Positions 55,062 through 63,475 of a stretch of 64,000 nucleotides of DNA are shown piece after piece; the first letter of the stretch is position 1; each line of letters opens with the position of its first letter. Under the pieces are notes generated by a model. The model was not told the DNA's origin. It did no database searches and was given only the letters and a program-made list of their open reading frames with translations. This stretch comes from Pseudomonas abieticivorans. Lineage in GTDB: Bacteria > Pseudomonadota > Gammaproteobacteria > Pseudomonadales > Pseudomonadaceae. Both the position numbers and the translations under genes were made by a program. The stretch lies in NCBI RefSeq assembly GCF_023509015.1, contig NZ_CP094975.1, positions 69,501-133,500 on the forward strand, written 5' to 3'.

Positions 55062-56167
55062 TTACGCCCCAAGGCCTTGGCCTGGTAAAGCGCCTTGTCG
55101 GCGTTGTTCATCAGGTTGTACAAGTCGCGATCACGGATGTCAGTGGCCGCGACACCCAGGCTGGCGGTGAGGTTTTGCACCGGCTCGGTGCGCAGGCCGG
55201 CGATGGTCTGGATCAGTTGCTCGGCGATGGCCAGGGCCACCTCGATGGAGGTGTCGGGCAGCAACACCGCGAACTCCTCGCCGCCCAACCGGCCGAAGAC
55301 GTCGGCCTTGCGAAACGAGGTGCTGATCACCCCGCCGATTTGCCGCAGCACCTCATCGCCAACCTGATGGCCGTAGGTGTCATTGATGTGCTTGAAATGG
55401 TCCATGTCCAGCATCAGTGCGCACAGCGGCACCTGGTTGCGCTTGCAGTCATGAAACAACTGCTGGGCCTGCTCGAAAAACGCCCGGCGGTTTTTCAGGC
55501 CCGTGAGCTCGTCGGTTTGCGCAGCATGGGTGGACAGGCGGTGCGCGTGCTCCATTTCACGGGTCAGGCGGTAGGCCTGCTCCAAGGCATCGGACAGCTT
55601 GCGGGTGGCGCGGTTGACGAACGAGGCAAACACCAGCACCGCCAAGGCCATGCCCACTTGAATCACTGAGTGCTGGAATAGCAGCCAGGTGGTGCACGGC
55701 AACAGCACCAGCGCGATCGACACCAACGTCATGTGCCGGTAGGCCGAATAGCAACTGACGGCGCTGACCGACATGCCGACGGTGAACAGCATCACCAGTG
55801 CCTGGGCCAACAGGTCATCGGGCGGCATCACTGCCAGCGCGCCGACACCCCAGATAGCAGCGGACAGGGCCAGCGTGGCCCAGTATCGCCATTCCCAGCG
55901 ATGCGGCGTGCGCTCTGCCTCGGGGCTGCGAAAATAAGCGACGAACATCGACACACGCAGCAAGGTCGAGGCCGTCAACAGGCCGATCCAGGTCACCACC
56001 ACGTCTGGGTCCAGACGCTCCCAGCACAGCCAACTGAGCATGACCGCCGCCAGGTAACTGCCCAACACCGCCGATACCGACTGGCGAAACAGTTGATGCA
56101 GTTGGTCGGTGCGCACCTGCCCCGCGATTGAAAAATCCTGGTCCTGCCGAGGTGCACCGGAGTCCAT
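55040..56167 (-). CDS. Membrane-anchored diguanylate cyclase (GGDEF)
   Basis: From the ATG at 56167 the protein has 375 aa. Five to six hydrophobic segments form an N-terminal membrane sensor (LGSYLAAVMLSWLCW to VGMALAVLVFASFV), followed by a short coiled region and a GGDEF domain. The domain has DELTGLKNRRAFFEQA, DMDHFKHINDTYGHQVGDEVL and the catalytic GGEEF. No RxxD inhibitory site is obvious. It makes cyclic di-GMP. A GTG at 56215 could add 16 residues but has no good ribosome-binding site. Confidence 0.9.
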   Translation of the reverse strand: MDSGAPRQDQDFSIAGQVRTDQLHQLFRQSVSAVLGSYLAAVMLSWLCWERLDPDVVVTWIGLLTASTLLRVSMFVAYFRSPEAERTPHRWEWRYWATLALSAAIWGVGALAVMPPDDLLAQALVMLFTVGMSVSAVSCYSAYRHMTLVSIALVLLPCTTWLLFQHSVIQVGMALAVLVFASFVNRATRKLSDALEQAYRLTREMEHAHRLSTHAAQTDELTGLKNRRAFFEQAQQLFHDCKRNQVPLCALMLDMDHFKHINDTYGHQVGDEVLRQIGGVISTSFRKADVFGRLGGEEFAVLLPDTSIEVALAIAEQLIQTIAGLRTEPVQNLTASLGVAATDIRDRDLYNLMNNADKALYQAKALGRNQVAVAV

Positions 56168-56278
56168 GTGAGCCGCCTGAGGGTGGAATACAGAGTCAAA
56201 CGGCGATTGTGGCACCCTGCTACTAGGGGGGACAACTGAAACCCATCAACGCCCTCTGCATTCTCGGCCCATTCGCCT

Positions 56279-56362
56279 TGTAGGAGCGGATTTATCCGCG
56301 AAAAGGTCGCCTAGGTGTGTCAGGAGCACCGGGGGGGGGACCTTCGCAGATAAATCCGCCCC
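56279..56362. repeat. REP element pair in inverted orientation, separated by 30 bases
   Basis: TGTAGGAGCGGATTTATCCG(CGAAAAGGTC) at 56279-56307 and the inverse GACCTTCGCAGATAAATCCG(CCCC) at 56339-56362 belong to the same family as 16447 and 33308. The spacer has a run of nine G at 56331-56339. Together they form a large cruciform-like structure between two leftward genes. Confidence 0.8.
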
Positions 56363-56405
56363 ACAGGGTGGGGGAACGTTCATAACCATGAAACCTAACG
56401 AGCTG

Positions 56406-57116
56406 TCAGTTTCCCGAAAACCGGTCGCGGCTGTTGGTCAGGTGCAGCACCATCGCCGCCCGCGCGGCGTCCGGGTCTTGCTTGCCGATGGCATTGAGGA
56501 TGGCCTCGTGCTCCAGATTGGCCAAGTAACCCAGGTGGGCGAAGTCGGCGCCGCCGCGCTCATCGCCCTTGACCTGGGTGCGCGGGATCATCGCATTGCC
56601 CAGGTGCTGCATGATTTCGGTGAAATAACTGTTGCCGGTGGCCTCGGCGATCAGTTGGTGGAAGCGCTTGTCCTCCTCAACGCAACTGTCGTTATTGGCC
56701 AGGGACGCCTGGTAATCGTCCAGCGCCTGGCGCATGTGGGCCAGTTGGCTGTCGCTGCGGCGCACCGCTGCCAGCGCCACCGCCTGCACTTCCAGGCCCA
56801 TGCGCAACTCCAGCACGCGGCGCACGTTGGCGGCGGTGTCGACCGTCAGGCGCAAACCCAGCTGCGATTCACGCGCAAGCACAAAGGTGCCAATGCCGTG
56901 ACGGGTTTCCACCCAACCGGAGGCTTGCAGTTTGGACAATGCCTCGCGCACCACCGTGCGGCTGACGCCATGCTCGCGCACCAGGGTGGTTTCCGAAGGC
57001 AGCTTTTGGCCGGGTGCAAGCTGGCCCAGTTCGATGTTTTGCGTCAGTACCTGCACCAGGTCATGGGCCAGGCTGTTGGAACGCTTGCGCAGGGGCGCGG
57101 CGGTTTGATCGTGCAT
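56406..57116 (-). CDS. GntR-family (FadR/FCD) regulator of glucarate genes
   Basis: This 236-aa regulator has the winged helix (PGQKLPSETTLVREHGVSRTVVREALSKLQASGWVETRHGIGTFV) and an FCD ligand domain with metal-binding His and Glu (DKRFHQLIAEATGN, LEHEAILNAIGKQDPDAA). The ATG at 57116 precedes the KRSNSLAHDL start of the domain. It is divergent from the glucarate transporter gene; paired TTGTATGA elements in the intergenic region are its likely operators. Confidence 0.88.
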   Translation of the reverse strand: MHDQTAAPLRKRSNSLAHDLVQVLTQNIELGQLAPGQKLPSETTLVREHGVSRTVVREALSKLQASGWVETRHGIGTFVLARESQLGLRLTVDTAANVRRVLELRMGLEVQAVALAAVRRSDSQLAHMRQALDDYQASLANNDSCVEEDKRFHQLIAEATGNSYFTEIMQHLGNAMIPRTQVKGDERGGADFAHLGYLANLEHEAILNAIGKQDPDAARAAMVLHLTNSRDRFSGN

Positions 57117-57186
57117 GCTGTGCCATCCACACAAAAAGGCTGCGGCAAGCTTACCACTCTGCGTGCATTCCCGCGCACACCACAGC

Positions 57187-57267
57187 TTGTATGACAACTA
57201 CGATCTAAACTCTAAATTAATTGATAAACCCCATTTACAGCTGGAAAAAACAGGTTGTATGATGACT
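57187..57267. promoter_or_regulatory. Direct-repeat candidate operators for the FadR-type regulator
   Basis: TTGTATGACAACT at 57187-57199 recurs as TTGTATGATGACT at 57255-57267 (11 of 13 bases), 68 bases apart in the divergent promoter region. TTGT...ACAA symmetry within the first copy fits a FadR-family dimer. Confidence 0.6.
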
Positions 57268-57338
57268 GTCAACGCCAGTGCCGCCATCACCCGCGTCACT
57301 CGCCAACCCGCATAAAAACAATCAGTGGGAGAGTTGAA

Positions 57339-58700
57339 TTGAATCCATCCAGCAGTCCGTCTGCCATCGCACCCAGCGACCCGGTCCTGATCCGCGCCGT
57401 GGCGAAAGTGAAGCGCCACGTGCTCCCGCTGTTCGTCATCATGTTCATCGTCAACTACATCGACCGGGTCAACATCGGCTTCGTGCGCACGCACCTGGAG
57501 CATGACCTGGGCATCGGCGCGGCCGCCTACGGCCTGGGCGCCGGGCTGTTCTTCATCGGCTACGCGCTGTTCGAGGTGCCGTCCAACATCCTGCTGCAAA
57601 AGGTGGGTGCGCGAATCTGGCTGACCCGCATCATGCTTACCTGGGGCATCGTCGCCACGCTGATGGCGTTCATTCAAACCGAGACCCACTTCTATGTCCT
57701 GCGAGTGTTGCTGGGCGTGGCAGAAGCCGGTTTTTTCCCCGGGGTGATCTACTACTTTACCCGCTGGCTGCCCAGTGCCGAGCGCGGCAAGGCGATTGCC
57801 ATCTTCCTCAGCGGCTCGGCCGTGGCCTCGTTGATTTCCGGGCCCCTGTCGGGCGCGCTGTTGCAAATCGAAGGCCTGGGCCTGCACGGCTGGCAGTGGA
57901 TGTTCGCCATCGAAGGCCTGGTCTCGGTGCTACTGGGCTTTTTCGTGTGGTTTTGGCTGGACTCCAAGCCCCACGACGCCACCTGGCTGAGCCGTGAAGA
58001 GCAAGATGCCCTGGTAGGTGCCATCGACCAGGAACAACGCGAACGTGAAGCCTTGAGCACGGTCAAGCCGACCCTTGGCAAACTGCTCAAGGACGGCCAG
58101 ATCCTGCTGTTTTGCGGCCTGTACTTTTGCATCCAGCTGACCATTTACGCCGCCACTTTCTGGCTGCCGAGCATCATCAAAAAGATGGGCGACTTGAGCG
58201 ACATACAAGTGGGCTTCTTCAACTCCATCCCATGGTTTATTTCGATCGTTGCCATGTACGGTTTCGCCTCGTTGTCGGGCAAGTTCAAGTTCCAGCAGGC
58301 CTGGGTGGCCACGGCGCTGTTGATCGCGGCGGCGGGCATGTTCCTGTCCACCACCGGCGGGCCCGTCTTCGCCTTCGTGGCGGTGTGCTTCGCAGCCATT
58401 GGCTTCAAGTCGGCCTCGTCGCTGTTCTGGCCCATCCCCCAAGGCTACCTGGACGTGCGCATCGCCGCGGCGGTGATCGCCCTGGTCAATTCCATCGGCA
58501 ACCTGGGCGGTTTTGTCGCCCCGGCCACTTTCGGCTTTCTGGAGCAGAGCACGGGCTCCATTCAGGGCGGCCTGTATGGCCTGGCCGGCACCTCGGTGCT
58601 GGCTGCGATCCTGGTGTTTTTCGCCAAGACCCAGCCCAAGCCTGCGGCACCCAATACCCCTATCGCGCCATCGCACGCCGTGCTCGGCAAGTCGCACTGA
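57339..58700 (+). CDS. gudP: Glucarate/galactarate MFS transporter (anion:cation symporter family)
   Basis: This 453-aa, 12-helix permease has the ACS-family pattern FVIMFIVNYIDRVNIGFVRTHLEHDLGIGAAAYGLGAGLFFIGYALFEVPSN. RVLLGVAEAGFFPGVIYYFTRW and the second-half glycine motifs follow. No ATG is near the start; TTG at 57339 follows GGAG by 7 bases and puts a normal polar N-terminus before the first helix, so an alternate start is used. It forms an operon with gudD, 24 bases downstream. Confidence 0.83.
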   Translation: MNPSSSPSAIAPSDPVLIRAVAKVKRHVLPLFVIMFIVNYIDRVNIGFVRTHLEHDLGIGAAAYGLGAGLFFIGYALFEVPSNILLQKVGARIWLTRIMLTWGIVATLMAFIQTETHFYVLRVLLGVAEAGFFPGVIYYFTRWLPSAERGKAIAIFLSGSAVASLISGPLSGALLQIEGLGLHGWQWMFAIEGLVSVLLGFFVWFWLDSKPHDATWLSREEQDALVGAIDQEQREREALSTVKPTLGKLLKDGQILLFCGLYFCIQLTIYAATFWLPSIIKKMGDLSDIQVGFFNSIPWFISIVAMYGFASLSGKFKFQQAWVATALLIAAAGMFLSTTGGPVFAFVAVCFAAIGFKSASSLFWPIPQGYLDVRIAAAVIALVNSIGNLGGFVAPATFGFLEQSTGSIQGGLYGLAGTSVLAAILVFFAKTQPKPAAPNTPIAPSHAVLGKSH

Positions 58701-58724
58701 ATACTCGTGAACAAGGACAATAAA

Positions 58725-60056
58725 ATGACCACTTCTGCCCCCATCGTCACCAGCCTGCAAGTGATCCCGGTCGCCGGCCACGACAGCATGTTGCTTAACC
58801 TCAGCGGCGCCCACGGGCCCTTTTTCACCCGCAACATCGTCATTCTCAAGGACAGCGCCGGCAACACCGGCGTGGGTGAAGTGCCCGGCGGCGAGCGCAT
58901 CCGCGAAACCCTGGAAGACGCCCGCAGCCTGGTGGTGGGCCAGCCCATTGGCCAGTACCAGCGCATCCTCAACCAGATGCGCAGCACGTTCGCCGCCCGT
59001 GACGCGGGCGGCCGCGGCCTGCAAACCTTCGACCTGCGCATCACCATCCACGCCGTGACCGCCATGGAAGCCGCCCTGCTCGACCTGCTGGGCCAGTTTC
59101 TGGAAGTGCCGGTGGCCGCCCTACTGGGTGAAGGCCAGCAGCGCGACGCGGTGAAAATGCTCGGCTACCTGTTTTACATCGGTGACCGCAACGACACCGA
59201 CCTTGCCTACCGCAGCGAGCCTGAGGCGGCCGACGACTGGAGCCGCCTGCGTCACGAAAAAGCCATGACGCCGCAGGCCATAGTGCGCCTGGCTGAAGCG
59301 GCCAAGGCCAAGTACGGTTTCAATGACTTCAAATTGAAAGGCGGCGTGCTCCGCGGCGAAGACGAGATCGAGGCGGTCACAGCCTTGGCCGAGCGCTTCC
59401 CTGACGCGCGCATCACCCTGGACCCCAATGGCGCCTGGTCACTGAAACAGGCCATCGCCCTGTGCCGTGACCAGCACAAGGTGCTGGCCTACGCCGAAGA
59501 CCCGTGCGGTGCGGAAAACGGCTACTCGGGCCGCGAGGTGATGGCCGAGTTTCGCCGCGCCACCGGCCTGCCGACTGCCACCAACATGATCGCCACCGAC
59601 TGGCGCGAAATGGGCCACGCCATCCAACTGCAATCGGTGGACATCCCGCTGGCCGACCCGCACTTCTGGACCATGCAGGGCTCGGTGCGCGTGGCGCAGA
59701 TGTGCCACGAATGGGGCCTGACCTGGGGCTCGCACTCCAACAACCACTTCGACATCTCCCTGGCCATGTTCACCCAGGTGGCCGCGGCCGCACCGGGCGA
59801 GATCACGGCCATCGACACCCACTGGATCTGGCAGGACGGCCAGCGCTTGACCAAGGCCCCGCTGCAAATCCAAGGCGGCTACGTGAAAGTACCCGCCAAA
59901 CCGGGCCTGGGCGTGGACATCGACATGGACGCCGTGGCCAAGGCCCACGAGTTGTACAAGGGCATGGGCCTGGGCGCGCGGGATGACAGCGTGGCCATGC
60001 AGTTCCTCATCCCGGGCTGGCAGTTTGACAACAAGAAGCCCTGCCTGGTGCGTTGA
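58725..60056 (+). CDS. gudD: Glucarate dehydratase
   Basis: This 443-aa enolase-superfamily enzyme converts D-glucarate to 5-keto-4-deoxyglucarate. It carries the catalytic Lys pair in DFKLKGGVL, the metal ligands in ITLDPNGAW and AEDPCGAE, and the [14 protein letters not shown] and [14 protein letters not shown] stretches that are nearly identical in E. coli GudD. AAGGA lies 7 bases before the ATG. It is second in an operon with the transporter. Confidence 0.96.
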   Translation: MTTSAPIVTSLQVIPVAGHDSMLLNLSGAHGPFFTRNIVILKDSAGNTGVGEVPGGERIRETLEDARSLVVGQPIGQYQRILNQMRSTFAARDAGGRGLQTFDLRITIHAVTAMEAALLDLLGQFLEVPVAALLGEGQQRDAVKMLGYLFYIGDRNDTDLAYRSEPEAADDWSRLRHEKAMTPQAIVRLAEAAKAKYGFNDFKLKGGVLRGEDEIEAVTALAERFPDARITLDPNGAWSLKQAIALCRDQHKVLAYAEDPCGAENGYSGREVMAEFRRATGLPTATNMIATDWREMGHAIQLQSVDIPLADPHFWTMQGSVRVAQMCHEWGLTWGSHSNNHFDISLAMFTQVAAAAPGEITAIDTHWIWQDGQRLTKAPLQIQGGYVKVPAKPGLGVDIDMDAVAKAHELYKGMGLGARDDSVAMQFLIPGWQFDNKKPCLVR

Positions 60057-60226
60057 TTACCCTGTCGAGTCGCCTCCCCGGGCATCCCGGTGAGGCCTGC
60101 CACTCAGGCAATAGCCCATTTCACTCCATTGACGCTTTCAATCACCTCCATGGCGCTTTTAGCCTTGCTCAGTTGCCTTGCGTCTACGATGCTGTAGGAA
60201 CAAGAGCACGCACTGGAGCAATCCCC

Positions 60227-60667
60227 ATGAAGACCGTGGCACAACTGTTGAAACTCAAGGCCCTGCAGCATCAGCAAGTGCACACCGTGGCGCCGGACGA
60301 GATGGTGCTGCAAGCCCTGAAGGTGATGGCCGATAAGAACGTCGGCGCCTTGCCGGTGGTCGAAGGCGGCAAAGTGGTGGGCATTTTCAGCGAGCGCGAC
60401 TATGCGCGCAAAGTGGTACTGCTGGGCCGCTCATCGGTGGGTACGCCGGTCAGCGCCATCATGAGTTCGCCGGTGATCTCGGTGGACCCGCACAAAAGCA
60501 TCGACCACTGCATGAACATCATGACCGACAGCCACCTGCGGCACTTGCCGGTGGTAGAGCATGGCCTGTTGATCGGCCTGCTGTCGATCGGTGACCTGGT
60601 CAAGGAGGCGATTGCCGAACAAGGCAACCTGATCCAACAACTTGAGCAATACATTCGTGGCGAATAG
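60227..60667 (+). CDS. Tandem CBS-domain protein
   Basis: This 146-aa cytoplasmic protein consists of two CBS domains (VHTVAPDEMVLQALKVMADKNVGALPVVEGGKVVGIFSERDYARKV and VISVDPHKSIDHCMNIMTDSHLRHLPVVEHGLLIGLLSIGDLVKE). Such proteins bind adenine nucleotides or polyamines and act as energy sensors. TGGAG lies 8 bases before the ATG at 60227. An upstream in-frame stretch is ignored. No partner enzyme is adjacent. Confidence 0.9.
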   Translation: MKTVAQLLKLKALQHQQVHTVAPDEMVLQALKVMADKNVGALPVVEGGKVVGIFSERDYARKVVLLGRSSVGTPVSAIMSSPVISVDPHKSIDHCMNIMTDSHLRHLPVVEHGLLIGLLSIGDLVKEAIAEQGNLIQQLEQYIRGE

Positions 60668-60725
60668 ATAACCCCCTCGCATTGACGCAGGCGCCAGCTT
60701 TGACCAAGCTGGCGACCTTGTTGTG

Positions 60726-61895
60726 ATGACCTGGAACCTGCGCGTGACTGACCTCCACTTTCCCTGGCGCCGCCTGCTGCTGTGCGCGGCGCCGCTGTTT
60801 GCCCTGCTCGCCGGTTGCGACTTTGGCAGCCACAAGGCTGCCGCCCCTGCGGTGCCCACCTACACCGCGGTGAACTGGGACGCCCTGCCCGCCACCAGCG
60901 ACGATGACCTGCTGGCCGGTTACGGCGCCTGGTATTCGGCGTGCAAGCGCCTGGCCAACGACGCCACCTGGGGCCCCACCTGTGCCCAGGCGCCGGCATT
61001 GCCGGCCACCCCTGCGCAGGTTCGCGATTTCCTCAAGAACACCCTGCAGGTATATGGCCTGCGTTCGGCCGACAAGGGTGACAAGGGCCTGATCACCGGG
61101 TATTACGAACCGGTGTACCCCGGCAGCCTGACCCAGGACGCCGAGCACCCGGTGCCAGTGCTGGGCGTACCGGACGACCTGATCATCGTGGCGCTGGACA
61201 GCGTGTACCCGGAACTCAAGGGCAAGCGCCTGCGCGGCCGTCTGGATGGGCATGTGCTGCGCCCCTATGACGACTCGGCCGCCATCCAGACAAAAGGCGT
61301 GAACGCGCCGGTGCTGGCCTGGCTGCGCGACCCAATGGACCTGCAATTCTTGCAAATCCAGGGCTCGGGCCGCATCCAGCTGGACAGCGGCCGGCAGATG
61401 CGCATCGGTTACGCCGACCAGAACGGCTACCCCTACAAGCCGGTGGGCCGCTGGCTGGTGGAGCAAGGCTTGCTCAAGAAAGAGGAAGTATCGATGGGCC
61501 GCATCCGCGACTGGGCCACGGCCAACCCGCAGCGCGTGCCGGAGCTCTTGGCCAGCAACCCCAGCTACGTGTTCTTCAGCACCCGCCCGGACAGCAACGA
61601 GGGCCCACGCGGCTCGCTGAACGTGCCGCTGACCACCGGCTACAGCGTGGCCATCGACCGCAAGGTGATCCCGCTGGGCAGCCTGCTGTGGCTTTCAACC
61701 ACGCGCCCGGACGGCACCCCGATCAACCGCCCGGTGGCTGCGCAAGACACCGGCGGCGCCATCGCTGGCGAGGTGCGCGCGGATCTGTTCTGGGGCACCG
61801 GTGATGCCGCAGGCGAGTTGGCGGGCAACATGAAGCAATCGGGGCAGATCTGGTTGCTGTGGCCCAAAGGCCAGGCATTGCCCGGCCCTCATTGA
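60726..61895 (+). CDS. mltA: Membrane-bound lytic murein transglycosylase A
   Basis: This 389-aa outer-membrane lipoprotein has lipobox LFALLAGC with Cys31. The MltA domain contains GLITGYYEPVYPGS and FLQIQGSGRIQLDSGRQMRIGYADQNGYPYKPVGRWL, and a C-terminal 3D domain has the catalytic Asp in AAQDTGGAIAGEVRADLFWG. It cleaves peptidoglycan to 1,6-anhydromuropeptides. The start lacks a strong ribosome-binding site; the adjacent GTG at 60723 is equally open. Confidence 0.93.
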   Translation: MTWNLRVTDLHFPWRRLLLCAAPLFALLAGCDFGSHKAAAPAVPTYTAVNWDALPATSDDDLLAGYGAWYSACKRLANDATWGPTCAQAPALPATPAQVRDFLKNTLQVYGLRSADKGDKGLITGYYEPVYPGSLTQDAEHPVPVLGVPDDLIIVALDSVYPELKGKRLRGRLDGHVLRPYDDSAAIQTKGVNAPVLAWLRDPMDLQFLQIQGSGRIQLDSGRQMRIGYADQNGYPYKPVGRWLVEQGLLKKEEVSMGRIRDWATANPQRVPELLASNPSYVFFSTRPDSNEGPRGSLNVPLTTGYSVAIDRKVIPLGSLLWLSTTRPDGTPINRPVAAQDTGGAIAGEVRADLFWGTGDAAGELAGNMKQSGQIWLLWPKGQALPGPH

Positions 61896-61901
61896 TCGCC
61901 C

Positions 61902-62447
61902 TCAGTCGTCCAGCGGCTGGGGCGCTGCCGCAGGTTTGGCCGGCTTGGCATTTTTGGCCGCCTTGCCGCTGGCCTTGGGCTCCGGCGCAGATGCAGCAGG
62001 CGCCGCCGCCGCGGCCTCCTTTTCAGCCATCGGCATCTGGTCGATGGTGCTGAAAATCTCCTGGGGCTCGATGGCCCCGGATTTCTCCAGCTTCTTCTCG
62101 CCGTCCTTGCCCACCAGAATGATCTTGGTGCCGCTGCTGGCGCCCAACTTGAGCTCGCGGATCAACGCCATGGTGTCTTGGGGGTTCAAGTCCTTGCCGT
62201 CACGTTGGCCAATGGTGTTGACCACGGTGTAGAGCACCATGTTGCGCTGCACGAAGGCCTGGTGGTTGGCGGGCTCGTCCAGGGCTTTCTTGAGGCCCAC
62301 CAGGGTGGGATCCACGCTACTGGGGGCGATGACGATCAACGGGCGCGATTGCCCGCGATCCTTGGCCAAGGGGCTGTCGCTGTCGGCCGCCAGGGCGGTG
62401 CCCGTGATGGCAAACAGCGTGGCGAGGGTCAGGGACCGAATGAACAT
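61902..62447 (-). CDS. DUF4174 domain periplasmic protein with Ala/Pro/Lys-rich tail
   Basis: This 181-aa protein has a signal peptide (MFIRSLTLATLFAITGTALA-ADS) and a DUF4174-type thioredoxin-like domain of about 110 residues (SRPLIVIAPSSVDPTLVGLKKALDE...ILVGKDGEKKLE). A disordered tail rich in Ala, Lys and Pro follows (AAAAAPAASAPEPKASGKAAKNAKPAK). The ATG at 62447 follows GGAAGG. The function is unknown. It converges on mltA with six bases between stops. Confidence 0.82.
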   Translation of the reverse strand: MFIRSLTLATLFAITGTALAADSDSPLAKDRGQSRPLIVIAPSSVDPTLVGLKKALDEPANHQAFVQRNMVLYTVVNTIGQRDGKDLNPQDTMALIRELKLGASSGTKIILVGKDGEKKLEKSGAIEPQEIFSTIDQMPMAEKEAAAAAPAASAPEPKASGKAAKNAKPAKPAAAPQPLDD

Positions 62448-62542
62448 GTGCACCTTCCTTTTACTTAGACGTGCACTAATGATTGCGCATGTTGGCAAAA
62501 GGTCCAGCCGGGGTGCCGAATTTCTGAGATTTAGCCGCAGCG

Positions 62543-63217
62543 CTATACCTTGCGCAGCACGTAAACCCGCCACATCGCGTACATCGGTATGAAATCAACG
62601 TGCTCCTGCACCCGGAACCCCGCCTGCACGAATTCTGCCTCGATGGTCGCACGCGGGATCACGAAACGGTTCTGGTAACCGTCCGGGCCGCGCTTGCGCT
62701 TGGCTTCTTCACGGGCGCGTTTCCAGGACTTGAAGTTACCGTCCACCCACAGCGAGATAATCGCGGTATCGCGGGTTACCCGGTGAAACTCCTTCAACAA
62801 CGACACCCGATGTGCAGAATCACCAATATGGTGCAACAGGCGCATGCAAAAGATGCTGTCAACTGACTCATCTGGCAATTCAATATCAAAGGCCGAAGTT
62901 ACGACCGGCTTGACCCGCTTGACGATATCGGCCGACTGGAACTTGCACGCGGTGGCGACCATATCGGCGGAGTTGTCTGCACCAATAATGACCCGGTTTT
63001 GCTTCTCGGCCAGCAGCGGCCAGAAACGCCCCGCCCCACAGGGCAAATCCAGCACCAAACCCGGCTCCCCGGCCAGCGCCAGCGCCTTGCGCGCCACCTG
63101 CTCGTCACGCCGATGGGACATGCGCCGGGAAAATTCCTTCTGATGTTTATGGAAGTAACGCTGAGCATGCTGCTCGTCGTACTTTTCCGAAAACTTGAGT
63201 TTGATGGGTTCGCTCAT
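62543..63217 (-). CDS. Class I SAM-dependent methyltransferase
   Basis: This 224-aa enzyme has motif I VLDLPCGAGRFWPLLAEKQ, an acidic loop IIGADNSADMVATA and the downstream motif FCMRLLHHIGDSAHRVSLLKEFHRV. The C-terminal RFVIPRATIEAEFVQAGF stretch is shared with small-molecule or lipid A-region methyltransferases of pseudomonads. The substrate is unknown. CTGGAGAAAG precedes the ATG at 63217. Confidence 0.87.
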   Translation of the reverse strand: MSEPIKLKFSEKYDEQHAQRYFHKHQKEFSRRMSHRRDEQVARKALALAGEPGLVLDLPCGAGRFWPLLAEKQNRVIIGADNSADMVATACKFQSADIVKRVKPVVTSAFDIELPDESVDSIFCMRLLHHIGDSAHRVSLLKEFHRVTRDTAIISLWVDGNFKSWKRAREEAKRKRGPDGYQNRFVIPRATIEAEFVQAGFRVQEHVDFIPMYAMWRVYVLRKV

Positions 63218-63299
63218 GATCTTTCTCCAGTAACCGATGGGCACTATTTTATGAAAGAAAAATCAGCAAGAAGTGATGGAGATGTGAAAAAAACGTGAG

Positions 63300-63420
63300 A
63301 CAGGCTAGTTACGTGTAACAGCATGTTACGCATGTATCGAAACAACTTGATAAACTTAAGTTTATAATTCTTTTATGAATATAAATAGACATGTGTTGAT
63401 ACATTTAGGCCGTAGTGGAA
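63300..63420. other. AT-rich intergenic segment with palindromes
   Basis: This segment is far below the local GC level. It holds GTAACA-GCA-TGTTAC at 63315-63329 and TAAACTT-AAGTTTA, a perfect 14-base palindrome, at 63351-63364. It is the upstream region of the methyltransferase gene, and could carry its promoter and an MvaT/MvaU-sensitive site. There is no gene in it. Confidence 0.5.
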
Positions 63421-63426
63421 CAGCCC

Positions 63427-63470
63427 CCCAGCCCTCGCCCGGTGGGAAAGAGCCGGGGTGAAGGTAGCCT
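63427..63470. repeat. GC-rich imperfect palindrome downstream of the hydrolase gene
   Basis: The stretch CCAGCCCTCGCCCGGTGGGA followed by AAGAGCCGGGGTGAAGG is typical of intergenic repeats with CCCTC...CCGG...GAGGG form. It lies six bases beyond the stop of the leftward hydrolase gene and may act as its terminator. Confidence 0.45.
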
Positions 63471-63475
63471 CCCCC

